Assembly (NCBI GenBank): GCA_012521705.1 | Contig: JAAYLX010000042.1 | Location: 1 to 64,000, forward strand | Direction of reading: 5' to 3' | DNA length: 64,000 nt | DNA from: Clostridiaceae bacterium | Lineage (GTDB): Bacteria > Bacillota > Clostridia > DSM-8532 | Shown here: positions 46,464 through 55,427 of the stretch, piece after piece | Position numbering within the stretch: position 1 is the stretch's first letter | Layout of the letters: every line of letters begins with the position of its first letter | Notes under the pieces: model-generated | Seen by the model: the letters and a program-made list of their open reading frames with translations, nothing else | What the model was told of the DNA's origin: nothing | The model's database searches: none | Made by a program: the position numbers and the translations under genes

Positions 46464-47038
46464 AGAACAAGTGGTATGACTATTTGTGGATAGCATCTGC
46501 ATTATATTTGTCCCTGGGTTTCTTCAATATTTTGTTTGCCTGGCTGGGGCTTATATGTTTTGCAACACCACTCTTAATATCGGTAATAACCGGCAGCAAA
46601 GCCTACTGCAATAAATATTGCGGCAGGGGACAGCTGTTCGATTTATTAGGGAAAAAGCTTAAACTTTCAAGAAACAAATCCATTCCTCAATGGATAAGAT
46701 CCAAATGGTTCAGGTACGGTTTTCTCACATTCTTTATGTTAATGTTCATGCTAATGATCTTTAATAGCGTACTTGTTTTTAAAGACGTGAAATCTTTATC
46801 CCAGGCAGTGACCCTGCTGTGGACCTTCAGAATTCCATGGCATTGGGCACACAAAATAACCGAAGTCCCTGCATGGGTTTCCCAGTTTGCATTTGGTTTT
46901 TACAGTGTAATGCTGACGTCCACGATTTTGGGGATTATTACAATGCTTTTATATAAACCTCGTTCATGGTGCGTTTACTGCCCGATGGGAACCATGACCC
47001 AACTGATTTGCAAAGTTAGGGCAGGGGCAGAAAAATAG
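46460..47038 (+). CDS. NapH/YccM-like membrane iron-sulfur protein (short form)
   Basis: This 192-residue membrane protein has about four hydrophobic segments. Two Cys motifs resemble those of the 4Fe-4S_5/NapH family: CNKYCGRGQLFD and CVYCPMGTMTQ. The usual C-terminal ferredoxin domain is absent and is supplied by the separate gene upstream. It may pass electrons across or along the membrane; the redox partner is unknown. I use the ATG at 46460, not the tracked start inside the ferredoxin gene. Confidence 0.82.
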   Translation: MKNKWYDYLWIASALYLSLGFFNILFAWLGLICFATPLLISVITGSKAYCNKYCGRGQLFDLLGKKLKLSRNKSIPQWIRSKWFRYGFLTFFMLMFMLMIFNSVLVFKDVKSLSQAVTLLWTFRIPWHWAHKITEVPAWVSQFAFGFYSVMLTSTILGIITMLLYKPRSWCVYCPMGTMTQLICKVRAGAEK

Positions 47039-47087
47039 AACAAATACGCGTGGTGTTTAATATAAGAAACCAGCAATTACCGGCATT

Positions 47088-47127
47088 AATGAGCCTTAAT
47101 ACTTATGAAGGCTCATTATTTTTTTTG
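47088..47127 (+). terminator. Terminator of the ferredoxin pair
   Basis: AATGAGCCTT pairs with AAGGCTCATT around a 10-base loop, followed by ATTTTTTTTG. Confidence 0.9.
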
Positions 47128-47285
47128 TCCAATCCCAATATGTACACTCCAAAAGCAGCGGTTAAAACGATTTTAGACGACGGCACGCTATCCATTGTGT
47201 AAATTTACCAAAAAATTATATACACTATAGGCTATATTGGATATGGCAAGATTTTAATCCGTATGTTAAGATTAATTCGTAATTG

Positions 47286-47299
47286 TAAAAACGTTTTTA
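47286..47299. promoter_or_regulatory. LacI-type operator upstream of the regulator gene
   Basis: TAAAAACGTTTTTA is a perfect 14-bp palindrome with the central CG typical of LacI-family sites. The same sequence recurs before the binding protein gene, pointing to autoregulation. Confidence 0.75.
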
Positions 47300-47331
47300 G
47301 GGGTAAATGATAATATAGAGCAAGGTGTTAT

Positions 47332-48360
47332 ATGAATAAAGTTTCTATCAGAGATGTCGCAAGACATGCAGGAGTATCCATTTCTACAGTGTCGAGGGTT
47401 TTGAGGAAATATAATAATGTACCTGAGGAAACCCGTGAGAAAGTGTTAAGGGCAGTTGAGGAACTGAACTATATTCCAAATTTTATTGCCCAGAGCATGA
47501 CCCAGGGAAAAACCAGAAATATTGGAGTTGTTTTCTCGACATCAGCAGAAAATGCTTTTACAGATCCATTCTATGCGGAAGTCTTAAGAGGTATTGGAAG
47601 AAAAACTCAGGAACATGGTTACTACATACAATTGCTGGCCTTTGACGACCCTGTCAAGGAAAAGGAAGAGTGTCTGAATTTACTGCAATGCGGAAGAGTA
47701 GACGGGCTGATCCTCCTTCGTTCAAGAATGTATGATTCTCTGATTTATGATCTGAACAAGAAAAAACATAAATTTGTCCTCATCGGTCAGGTTTCTGATG
47801 AAATGCCTGTCGAGGGAGTTGTATACAGTGTCGACACCGATAATAAGAAGGGCAGCTATGATATTGTAAGTTATCTGATAAACAAAGGCCATAAAAGAAT
47901 TGCTTATATTGCAGGTAATATGGAATATGTGGTTGACAATGAGAGATATAAGGGCTATCGTCTGGCGCATCTTGATGTAGGATTGGAATGCGATCCTGAG
48001 CTTGTTATTGAAGCCCCTGCAGATACCTATGAATTAAAGGATGTAATTAAAGAAAAATTAAGAAAAATAGAAGGTATAACAGCAATTTTCGCAAGAGATG
48101 ACTTAAAGGCGGTAGCGGCCATGTTTGCTGTTTCAGAACTCGGACTTAAAGTACCCGAAGATGTGATGGTGGTAGGCTATAATAATTACCTCATTTCCAC
48201 TGTAATAGAACCAAAACTCACAACAGTCAACGTCCCGGTTTACGATCTTGGAGTGCATGCTGCGCAGCTTATGGTCGATGTTATCGAAGGACGCAAGATT
48301 TCTGAAAACAGAATTGTACTTCCTATTGAAATTATTGAGAGAAAATCAACCGGAGGATAA
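47332..48360 (+). CDS. LacI-family transcriptional regulator
   Basis: This 342-residue repressor has the N-terminal helix-turn-helix SIRDVARHAGVSISTVSRVL and hinge helix NFIAQSMTQGKTRNIGVVF. A periplasmic-binding-like effector domain follows (DGLILLRSR, KGSYDIVSYLINKGHKRIAYI). GCAAGGTG precedes the ATG. Identical operators lie before this gene and before the downstream importer gene, so it should control the CUT1 importer and the sugar phosphorylase. Confidence 0.95.
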   Translation: MNKVSIRDVARHAGVSISTVSRVLRKYNNVPEETREKVLRAVEELNYIPNFIAQSMTQGKTRNIGVVFSTSAENAFTDPFYAEVLRGIGRKTQEHGYYIQLLAFDDPVKEKEECLNLLQCGRVDGLILLRSRMYDSLIYDLNKKKHKFVLIGQVSDEMPVEGVVYSVDTDNKKGSYDIVSYLINKGHKRIAYIAGNMEYVVDNERYKGYRLAHLDVGLECDPELVIEAPADTYELKDVIKEKLRKIEGITAIFARDDLKAVAAMFAVSELGLKVPEDVMVVGYNNYLISTVIEPKLTTVNVPVYDLGVHAAQLMVDVIEGRKISENRIVLPIEIIERKSTGG

Positions 48361-48417
48361 ATATCCGGCAGAAATAAGTTATTTCAGGATAACTTCCGGT
48401 ATTTTTTTAATGGCTTC

Positions 48418-48435
48418 TATAAAAACGTTTTTATA
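48418..48435. promoter_or_regulatory. LacI-type operator upstream of the importer operon
   Basis: TATAAAAACGTTTTTATA is a perfect 18-bp palindrome containing the 14-bp site at 47286-47299. It sits after a probable terminator of lacI (the bases up to the T-run ending near 48409). The stretch from 48441 to the importer start holds an AAGGAGG but no ORF I trust. Confidence 0.8.
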
Positions 48436-48633
48436 AGAAAGCAATCATCAGACAAGAGATTTTTAAGGAGGAAGCATCAAGGCGACAGCTTAGACAAAAA
48501 GGAAAGCCTGACAGTAAAGGACTACCTTTTCAACGCATCATGGTTCATGCAGAACACGCAGATTCAGGAGAAATTCTGAATTTGCAAAACTGTGGTAGAT
48601 AATTCTATTCATAATAATGAAGGAGTGAAAAAA

Positions 48634-49971
48634 ATGAAAAGGATTCTACTTTCAATGGCAGCTGTTGTTACAGCTATTGCGCTCTTGGTTTCCGGTTGTA
48701 CAAAAGCACCTGTCAGCACTGAACCATCCCAGGGCACCAATAAAGAAACCGCTGCGGCAGACAAATCAACCAATGGACCGGTGGAAGTTACATACGCAAC
48801 TTTCCGTGTAGGGGCACATGTTCAGGCTCCCGGGGAGAAGATTATGCTTGAAGAGTTTAACAGACTTTACGGCGACAAAATCAAACTTGTTATCGAAGAA
48901 CTTCCAAGCGATGATGTATATGTAAACAAGATGAAAGCGCTTGCAGCTTCCAACAGCCTGCCAGACGTATTTGATGGCAAAAATGGCGTACGGGAGCTTG
49001 CAATAGCCAACGGCACTGCCCGGAATCTGCTTCCGTATCTTGAAGAAGACCCGGAATGGAAAAAATATGTCGGGGACATGGCTATTAAAGCTAATACCAA
49101 TGAAGATGGAAACCTTTATTCCATATCATACTCCCAGAGAATTATAGGCTACTATTACAATAAAAGCATGTTTGAAAAAGCCGGAATCAAGCCGGCTGAA
49201 ACCTGGGAAGAGTTTATGTCAAATTGTGAGGCGTTGAAAAAAGCAGGTTTTACACCCTTTGCCAATGCAACGGGCGAGAATGCCTGGACAGTAAACCTTC
49301 TTTTAGGAGCCATGATAGGTACAGCCAATGAAGCCGGCAACAAGCTCATGAATGAAAAGCCTGTTACCAACTTTAATACTCCCGAAGTTATTAATGCTCT
49401 TGAAAACATCAAAAAAATTCTTACGGACTATTCCAATACAGATGCTTTAGGAGCGGTTTACGCAAATGCGGCTAATGTTTTCTGTCAGGAACAGGCCGCA
49501 ATGATAGCCAACGGTCCCTGGATGGTTGGTGATTTCACTAACCCCGAAAAATCGGTCGAAGGACTTGACCAGAGACTTGGAGTGGCACTTTATCCCAACA
49601 AGGGCATCTACTCGGAATATGACCCCGGATTTGTACTGTGCGCAAAGGATGACAATCTTGAAGAAGCACTTACATTCCTGAAGTTCCGTACAGGCCCATT
49701 CTCACAAAAAACCTTCCTTGAGACAGCAGGCAGTCTGCCGTTGACCAACAATATCGAATTAAGCGAAGAATTCAAAGCTAAAAAGCCTCTTGTTGTCCAA
49801 CACCTTGAACTGGCTTCTCAGGCTGAATACAAATTCAAGACCCTTGACGTCATAGCGGATTCGAGCGTGATTGACTCCTTCGCAAAACTTTATCCCGAAT
49901 TGGTCTTTGGAGAAATCGATGCTCAAACCTTTGCGCAGAAACTTACAGACGCTGTTTACAGACAGAAGTAA
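48634..49971 (+). CDS. CUT1-type sugar-binding lipoprotein
   Basis: This 445-residue family 1 extracellular solute-binding protein has the lipobox VSGC (Cys 21) and a Thr/Lys-rich linker. The domain shows ISYSQRIIGYYYNKSMFEKAGIKPAETWEEF and AAMIANGPWMVGDF, typical of oligosaccharide or glucoside receptors. ATG 48634 follows GAAGGAGTG. The two permeases and a GH13_18 phosphorylase follow, so the ligand is likely an alpha-glucoside. Confidence 0.93.
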   Translation: MKRILLSMAAVVTAIALLVSGCTKAPVSTEPSQGTNKETAAADKSTNGPVEVTYATFRVGAHVQAPGEKIMLEEFNRLYGDKIKLVIEELPSDDVYVNKMKALAASNSLPDVFDGKNGVRELAIANGTARNLLPYLEEDPEWKKYVGDMAIKANTNEDGNLYSISYSQRIIGYYYNKSMFEKAGIKPAETWEEFMSNCEALKKAGFTPFANATGENAWTVNLLLGAMIGTANEAGNKLMNEKPVTNFNTPEVINALENIKKILTDYSNTDALGAVYANAANVFCQEQAAMIANGPWMVGDFTNPEKSVEGLDQRLGVALYPNKGIYSEYDPGFVLCAKDDNLEEALTFLKFRTGPFSQKTFLETAGSLPLTNNIELSEEFKAKKPLVVQHLELASQAEYKFKTLDVIADSSVIDSFAKLYPELVFGEIDAQTFAQKLTDAVYRQK

Positions 49972-49979
49972 TTACTGAC

Positions 49980-50059
49980 GGGACTGTCTCAGATGTTTAA
50001 ATCATCCCCTGCTACGATCCATGCAAAGTCCGTATAATATAAAAATTTGAGACAGTCCC
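49980..50059 (+). repeat. 80-bp inverted repeat between receptor and permease genes (MITE-like or attenuator)
   Basis: GGGACTGTCTCA and its exact complement TGAGACAGTCCC bound an 80-base element, and the similarity of the ends continues inward with mismatches for about 25 bases. The end sequence resembles terminal repeats of insertion sequences, but no clear target duplication is seen. As RNA it would form a long hairpin after the receptor gene. Confidence 0.65.
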
Positions 50060-50144
50060 TCCATCAGGTAATAACATGGAATGATATTCTGCATAAAGTA
50101 TGGAATTCCCGGCGCAAAGAAGGTTAGTAAAGAAGGTATTCTGT

Positions 50145-51023
50145 ATGAAAGTTAAAAAAAGATGGATCATTATTTTTCTTACGCCTGCAGTATTGCTATT
50201 TGCTTTTGTTTATCTCACTTCTTTGTACATATTGGTAACAACTTCTTTTACAGATTTGACTGCCGGAGGCGGAGGAAATTTTGTTGGACTTAAAAATTAT
50301 ATTGAGCTTTTTAAGCCTGCCAGTGAATTCTGGAGCGTATTGAAAAACAATGTCATCTGGGTGCTGCTTCAATCAACTGTTCATGTTTATCTTGGAGTTA
50401 TAGTAGCTTTGATTCTTGCAAGAAACAAGTGGTATACAAGTCTTGTGAGAACCATATACATGCTTCCCAACATAATCTCAAATGCAGCCCTTGGAATGCT
50501 GTTCATTTTTATTCTCAATCCCAAATTCGGATTGATAAACAATACATGGCGCCTGATAAGCGGAAACGATGCTTATATGCAGAACTGGTTCATGGACCCA
50601 AAAACAGCTTTCGGTTCTGTGACTATGACCTGGCTTCCCTACGCAGGAATAACTGCCATTCTTGTGATGGCTGAAATGACTTCCATACCTGATTCAATAT
50701 ATGAAGCCGCAATAATCGACGGTGCATCTCAACTGCAGATAAACATGTTCATCGTGTTGCCGCTGATGCGGAATATTATTGGCACTACGACAATTCTGGC
50801 AGCGTCCAATATGCTTCAGAAACTTGATATTATACTTCTTACAACCAGCGGCGGACCGGGTACAAGAACGACAAACATGCCCATGAGCATATACCGTACA
50901 GCATTAATTGACAATAATTACAGCCTGGCAAATGCCCAGGGGGTTTTCCTGATTCTGTTCGGATTGGTTGCAGTTTTGCTGATACGCAAAATTTATCGCA
51001 TGAATGAAAATATCTTAGGGTGA
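50145..51023 (+). CDS. CUT1 sugar ABC transporter permease (MalF type)
   Basis: This 292-residue permease has six predicted membrane segments. The EAA loop is YEAAIIDGASQLQINMFIVLPLM, preceded by ILNPKFGLINN, a MalF-type signature. ATG 50145 follows AGAAGG; the tracked start at 50100 is unlikely. It pairs with the MalG-type permease that follows within a few bases. No ATPase gene is present, so a shared MsmK-like ATPase is expected. Confidence 0.93.
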   Translation: MKVKKRWIIIFLTPAVLLFAFVYLTSLYILVTTSFTDLTAGGGGNFVGLKNYIELFKPASEFWSVLKNNVIWVLLQSTVHVYLGVIVALILARNKWYTSLVRTIYMLPNIISNAALGMLFIFILNPKFGLINNTWRLISGNDAYMQNWFMDPKTAFGSVTMTWLPYAGITAILVMAEMTSIPDSIYEAAIIDGASQLQINMFIVLPLMRNIIGTTTILAASNMLQKLDIILLTTSGGPGTRTTNMPMSIYRTALIDNNYSLANAQGVFLILFGLVAVLLIRKIYRMNENILG

Positions 51024-51028
51024 GTGGT

Positions 51029-51859
51029 ATGCAAATAAATAAAATAATGGCCAAGACCATTTCAGCAATATTTCTGTTATTAATCGTCTGTGTCTCAATT
51101 GTCCCGTTTTTATGGGTGTTCGCATCATCTTTCAAGAGCAATGCGGATATTATGTCGGCTGCAATGGGTTTTCCCAATGGATTAAAGTTTATAAACTATA
51201 AAAATGCCTTTAAATTGGCGCCAATAGACAAGTTTTACATTAACAGCATTATTGTGACGTTCTTTGGAATATTGCTGAATGTAACCTTTGCAAGTGCCGC
51301 AGCATATGTGCTTTCAAGGTTTTCCTTCAAAGGGGCCAGGTTCTTAACGGTCATGCTTTCAATGGGGCTTTTTATTCCCGGAGCGGCATTGCTGCAGCCT
51401 TTGTTCCAGATAATAAGCAAAGCAAACCTGAGCAACAGCCACGCCGGGCTGGTTATTGTATATTCGGCATTAGGTCTTGCCACTACGCTCTATGTCATGA
51501 TCAGCTATTTTAAAACTATACCGAAAGAGCTTGAGGAATCTGCCTACATTGAGGGTTCAGGTTTTGTGAATACTTTTTTCCGCATAATATTGCCGCTCAC
51601 CAGGCCGGCGCTCAGTACCGCCGCCGTGATACAGTTTCTGTTGTGCTGGAATGAATTTCAGTTTGCTTTGATTCTTACAAGCGACAATAATGTAAGAACC
51701 CTTCCAATTGCTCTGTATTATTTTAAGAGCTCATTTGCCAGTGATTATGGAGCCATGTTTGCTGCAACCATATTGGTTATATGTCCCAGTATAATTGTAT
51801 TCATACTTCTTCAAAAACAGGTTGTAAGAGGACTGGTGGCAGGTTCTGTCAAAGGCTGA
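51029..51859 (+). CDS. CUT1 sugar ABC transporter permease (MalG type)
   Basis: This 276-residue permease has the EAA loop EESAYIEGSGFVNTFFRIILPLTRPALSTAAV and a MalG-like C-terminus LLQKQVVRGLVAGSVKG. The start may be ATG 51029 or the GTG at 51020 that overlaps the previous gene; I prefer the ATG, with AGGGTGAGTGG just upstream. Confidence 0.93.
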   Translation: MQINKIMAKTISAIFLLLIVCVSIVPFLWVFASSFKSNADIMSAAMGFPNGLKFINYKNAFKLAPIDKFYINSIIVTFFGILLNVTFASAAAYVLSRFSFKGARFLTVMLSMGLFIPGAALLQPLFQIISKANLSNSHAGLVIVYSALGLATTLYVMISYFKTIPKELEESAYIEGSGFVNTFFRIILPLTRPALSTAAVIQFLLCWNEFQFALILTSDNNVRTLPIALYYFKSSFASDYGAMFAATILVICPSIIVFILLQKQVVRGLVAGSVKG

Positions 51860-51906
51860 TTTTTTGATTGTTTTCTTCTAATATCTTTATATTTGTGGGG
51901 TTTGAT

Positions 51907-53592
51907 ATGAACAGCTCAATTAAGAAAACAATAAGAGAAAAACTTTTATTTATATACGGCAATAATTCAAACTTCGATATAGACGATACCATGAACAAGA
52001 TTGAAGCGATTATTCACAAATACAGGGATATTAATGTCCCGTCAGGCTTTGTTGATGAAAAAGATGCAATATTAATAACTTACAGCGACAATCTTATAAG
52101 GGAAAATGAATATCCCCTTGCCACACTAAAAAAATTCATGAAAAACTACGTAGGGGACAGAATTACATCAATTCATCTTTTGGCAATGTTTCCCTATTCT
52201 TCGGATGACGGATTTTCAGTAATTGATTACCGAAGCATTGATCCGAAATTGGGAAACTGGGAAGATATTCGGAAGTTGTCCCGGGATTATAAATTGATGT
52301 ATGATGCGGTTATAAATCATGTTTCAAAAGAGTGTCAATGGTTTCAGGAATATCTTAAAGGGAACAGAAAATACGAGGGTTATTTTCTTGATTGCGACCC
52401 GGGTAAAGATTACTCTGAAGTTGTTCGACCACGCACTACGCCTCTCCTTACCAGATTTAGCACAATAAATGGTGAAAAACATATATGGACGACATTCAGC
52501 GATGACCAGATAGATCTGAACTTCGGTGAGCCTGAAGTGCTCCTTGAGATAATAGATTTACTTCTCTTCTATGCGCAGAATGGGGCCAAATATATCAGAT
52601 TGGATGCAGTAGGTTTTCTTTGGAAGGAACTGGGCACATCATGCATCCATCATCCCAAAACCCATGAAATTGTAAAACTCATTCGCCTTGTGTTAAACAG
52701 TGTTGCAGGAGATGTAATAATAATTACCGAGACCAATGTTCCGCATGAGGAGAATATAAGCTATTTCGGCAATAATGACGAAGCCCACATGGTATACCAA
52801 TTCCCCCTTGCACCGCTGGTACTTTATTCTTTCATTACTGAGAGCGCAGTCAAGCTGAGTGATTGGGCATCTACAATTGACGCATCCTGTGGTGAAACTA
52901 CATATCTCAATTTTCTTGCTTCCCATGACGGGATAGGTTTGCGCCCTGTGGAGGGAATTCTCACTGAAGAAGAAAGGAAAATGATGATCGATACTGTTTT
53001 GGCAAGGGGAGGAAGAATCTCATATAAACTTAACCCTGACAATAGCCGAACACCTTACGAGATGAATATCAATTACCAGGATGCCTTGTCACCTTTAAGT
53101 GACAGTGAAACCAACAGACTTATGAGATTCATGGGAGCTGAGACCATACTGATGTCACTGGTGGGTGTTCCTGGAATATATATCCATAGTTTACTGGGTT
53201 CCCGCAACTATTACAAAGGCGTTGAGGAAAGCGGAATTAACCGCAGGATAAACCGGGAACAGTTAAATTATGAAACTCTTATTAATGAACTTGATTCTAA
53301 TACGCATAGGGCGAGGGTTCTTAATGAGCATCTGAGAAGACTTGAAATCCGAAGAAATTGCACTGCTTTTTCACCGAAAGCCCGGCAGAAAATACTGAGG
53401 TTTGATGACAGGGTATTTGCTGTGCTGAGAAACAATGAAACGACAGGAGAAAGAGTGCTGGCGCTCATAAATGTTTCCTCCGATACCGTCAGAATAAACA
53501 CTAATTATTCGGGTATTGATCTTCTGACAGGAATTGAGGTTTCAGGAAATGTCGAAATCAAGCCATTTGACTGTATGTGGATCAAGTGTTGA
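51907..53592 (+). CDS. GH13_18 sugar phosphorylase (sucrose/glucosylglycerate phosphorylase type)
   Basis: This 561-residue alpha-amylase-family enzyme has the usual GH13 regions: YDAVINHVS, YIRLDAVGF with the nucleophile Asp, IITETNVPHEENISYFG with the acid/base Glu, and FLASHDGIG. Subfamily 18 enzymes use phosphate to split alpha-glucosides to glucose 1-phosphate. The motif RPRTTPLLT and the length fit the glucosylglycerate or sucrose-6-phosphate branches better than classical sucrose phosphorylase (about 490-505 residues), but I cannot fix the acceptor. ATG 51907 is used; the tracked TTG start adds a hydrophobic stub. It ends the LacI-controlled operon. Confidence 0.88.
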   Translation: MNSSIKKTIREKLLFIYGNNSNFDIDDTMNKIEAIIHKYRDINVPSGFVDEKDAILITYSDNLIRENEYPLATLKKFMKNYVGDRITSIHLLAMFPYSSDDGFSVIDYRSIDPKLGNWEDIRKLSRDYKLMYDAVINHVSKECQWFQEYLKGNRKYEGYFLDCDPGKDYSEVVRPRTTPLLTRFSTINGEKHIWTTFSDDQIDLNFGEPEVLLEIIDLLLFYAQNGAKYIRLDAVGFLWKELGTSCIHHPKTHEIVKLIRLVLNSVAGDVIIITETNVPHEENISYFGNNDEAHMVYQFPLAPLVLYSFITESAVKLSDWASTIDASCGETTYLNFLASHDGIGLRPVEGILTEEERKMMIDTVLARGGRISYKLNPDNSRTPYEMNINYQDALSPLSDSETNRLMRFMGAETILMSLVGVPGIYIHSLLGSRNYYKGVEESGINRRINREQLNYETLINELDSNTHRARVLNEHLRRLEIRRNCTAFSPKARQKILRFDDRVFAVLRNNETTGERVLALINVSSDTVRINTNYSGIDLLTGIEVSGNVEIKPFDCMWIKC

Positions 53593-53611
53593 AAGTCAGG
53601 GAAACTGTACT

Positions 53612-53818
53612 GAACAAGTGGCACAGTCTTTCTCACGTCCTCGGCCCAGAAAAGCTGTAAGGCTCAATACTTGCTCTCTTGGGGTACGCGGGCGAACTTG
53701 CCATCCGGGCAAGCGCCGCTCACTCGACTTCCTGTCGATCGACCCCAATCGAGCTGCGTATTTCGCCGAAAGCTTTGATCTTCGCCTGCGGATATTTTAA
53801 AGACTGTGCCACTTGTTC
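53612..53818 (+). repeat. Structured ~200-bp inverted-terminus repeat, copy 2
   Basis: The ends form a perfect 20-bp inverted repeat (GAACAAGTGGCACAGTCTTT and its complement). The inner helix is AAAGCT/AGCTTT where copy 1 has AAAGTTGCT/AGCAACTTT, so the pairing is kept while the bases change. TTGGGG/CCCCAA and the two apical hairpins (GGCG..CTTGCC, TCGAC ttcc TGTCGA) are also kept. The two tracked ORFs here (53534-53800, 53679-53888) read through the repeat and are not credible. A shorter echo of the TCGA hairpin lies just downstream (53822-53838). The element fills most of the gap between convergent genes. Confidence 0.87.
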
Positions 53819-53962
53819 TAATCGATGTCCTGTCGACCGCCTTAATCGTGTTTATAATTTACCAACATCTCTTAACCTTCGCTGTTGATTTCTCAATAGG
53901 CAGAGCCGTTTTTGCTAAACAGCTTCCTGAACTTAGGACGTGAAAAAGGCAGATCCTCTCAA

Positions 53963-55234
53963 TCAGAGCTTTGTAATTATAAAATTATCATCTAAAAGCG
54001 CCCAGTTCTGCGGGAACGGATAGCCCAGCGCCCAATAACTGATTCCCCTTAAGTCATATTCCTTTACCAAATCGAATTTTGCCTGCGCACTTCGGGCATC
54101 CTCAAACCAGACTTCATGGCCCCGGCCCTGCTCATCAACATATCTGAAAAAGGGGGATTGACTTACCGGGTCAAACTGGATTACCGCGCCATATCTGATT
54201 GCTCTTCTAACAGCCTCCTGATTGCTGAAAGTCTCTGCTTCCTGCCCGCGCATGTGGGGAACAAGCCAATCCCTGGCATATATCTGGAACCCTAATAAAA
54301 TTTTATTTTTAGGGATAAGAGTAACCGCATAATCGAGGACCCGCCTCATTTCATTAATTGGTGATATGGCCTGGGGCGGACCTCCCCGCCAGCCCCATTC
54401 ATAGGTCATGAGAACAACAAAGTCTGCGATCCTTCCATGTGCTTCATAATCATGAGCCTCATACAGAAGGCCTGCCTGCTCGGTGCTTATTTTTGGAGCC
54501 AGTGCGGTGGATACAAAATAACCCTCTCTGTGCAGGCGGCTTACCGCTGTCTCAAGAAAGTTATTGTAGGCTACACGGTCAGCAGGAAGCACATTTTCAA
54601 AGTCTATGTTCAACCCCCGGTAGCCCTTTTGCCGCATAATCCGGACAATATTATTAAGCAGGCTCTCAATTATCTGCGGGCTGTTTAAAACAACGCTCGC
54701 AAGATTCTCACCTCTAGCTGTGGACGTGAAATTAGTTATAGACATCATAGGAACAGCACCGACAGATATGGCTGCCTGTATTGCAGGTACATCCTCAATT
54801 GGCTGAAGGTTTCCGTCCTCCCTGATAAGATAGGCGAAAGGACTCAAGTATGTCAAATACCTGCCTGCATCCCTAACAATTGGTGCTGCCTGCTGACCCA
54901 ACATATAAATATATGCGTTTACCTCTATAACAGGTCTGACTTTTTGCGGGATTCTCAACACATCACCCGGATAGATATAAGCCCCGCTGTCAATGGAATT
55001 TGCAGCAGCAAGTTCGTCTGCTGAAATTGCGTACATTTGTGCAATGCTCCATAGTGATTCGCCCGGCCGTACTATATGGAACAGAACAACACTCGGAATA
55101 ACGAGAGCCAGTCCCGGAACAATCTGGCTGGGACTGGGCAGTTCATTTACCTGCATTATGGATGAGACAGTCACACCGTATGAGCTGGCAATACCAAACA
55201 GGCTTTCACCAGGACTTACAACATGAATGAACAT
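53963..55234 (-). CDS. sleL: LysM-GH18 spore peptidoglycan hydrolase (SleL/YaaH type)
   Basis: This 423-residue protein has two N-terminal LysM repeats (HVVSPGESLFGIASSYGVT, about 4-48; HIVRPGESLWSIAQMYAIS, about 52-97). A GH18-type domain follows, with the catalytic strand YRGLNIDFENV supplying the acid/base Glu and the later MTYEWGWRGGPP. There is no signal peptide, as usual for proteins packed into the spore from the mother cell. It would act as a cortex-fragment N-acetylglucosaminidase during germination. GGAGGAATAGCA precedes the ATG. Confidence 0.92.
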   Translation of the reverse strand: MFIHVVSPGESLFGIASSYGVTVSSIMQVNELPSPSQIVPGLALVIPSVVLFHIVRPGESLWSIAQMYAISADELAAANSIDSGAYIYPGDVLRIPQKVRPVIEVNAYIYMLGQQAAPIVRDAGRYLTYLSPFAYLIREDGNLQPIEDVPAIQAAISVGAVPMMSITNFTSTARGENLASVVLNSPQIIESLLNNIVRIMRQKGYRGLNIDFENVLPADRVAYNNFLETAVSRLHREGYFVSTALAPKISTEQAGLLYEAHDYEAHGRIADFVVLMTYEWGWRGGPPQAISPINEMRRVLDYAVTLIPKNKILLGFQIYARDWLVPHMRGQEAETFSNQEAVRRAIRYGAVIQFDPVSQSPFFRYVDEQGRGHEVWFEDARSAQAKFDLVKEYDLRGISYWALGYPFPQNWALLDDNFIITKL

Positions 55235-55427
55235 TGCTATTCCTCCTTATTTTACTAATTAATATATGTGGGTTGCCTGAAAATGAAAGTTGGCCGGTTA
55301 AAAAATAAAGCTGTTGATTCCTTCACAATGTTTTCATATAATGTATATTAATGAATTGCAGAACAGTAAGCATGGCTTTTTATCAATACTCTGGTTTGTA
55401 GTATAGAAGTATGGGAGGAAGAGAAAA

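Noticed and set aside
48441-48590. Possible decayed ORF before the CUT1 receptor
   Set aside because: It has AAGGAGG but stops quickly in every frame, and I recognise no protein family in the fragments.
53534-53888. Plus-strand ORFs of 88 and 69 residues over repeat copy 2
   Set aside because: They run out of the phosphorylase gene or through the repeat, have no start signals, and differ in frame from any ORF in copy 1.
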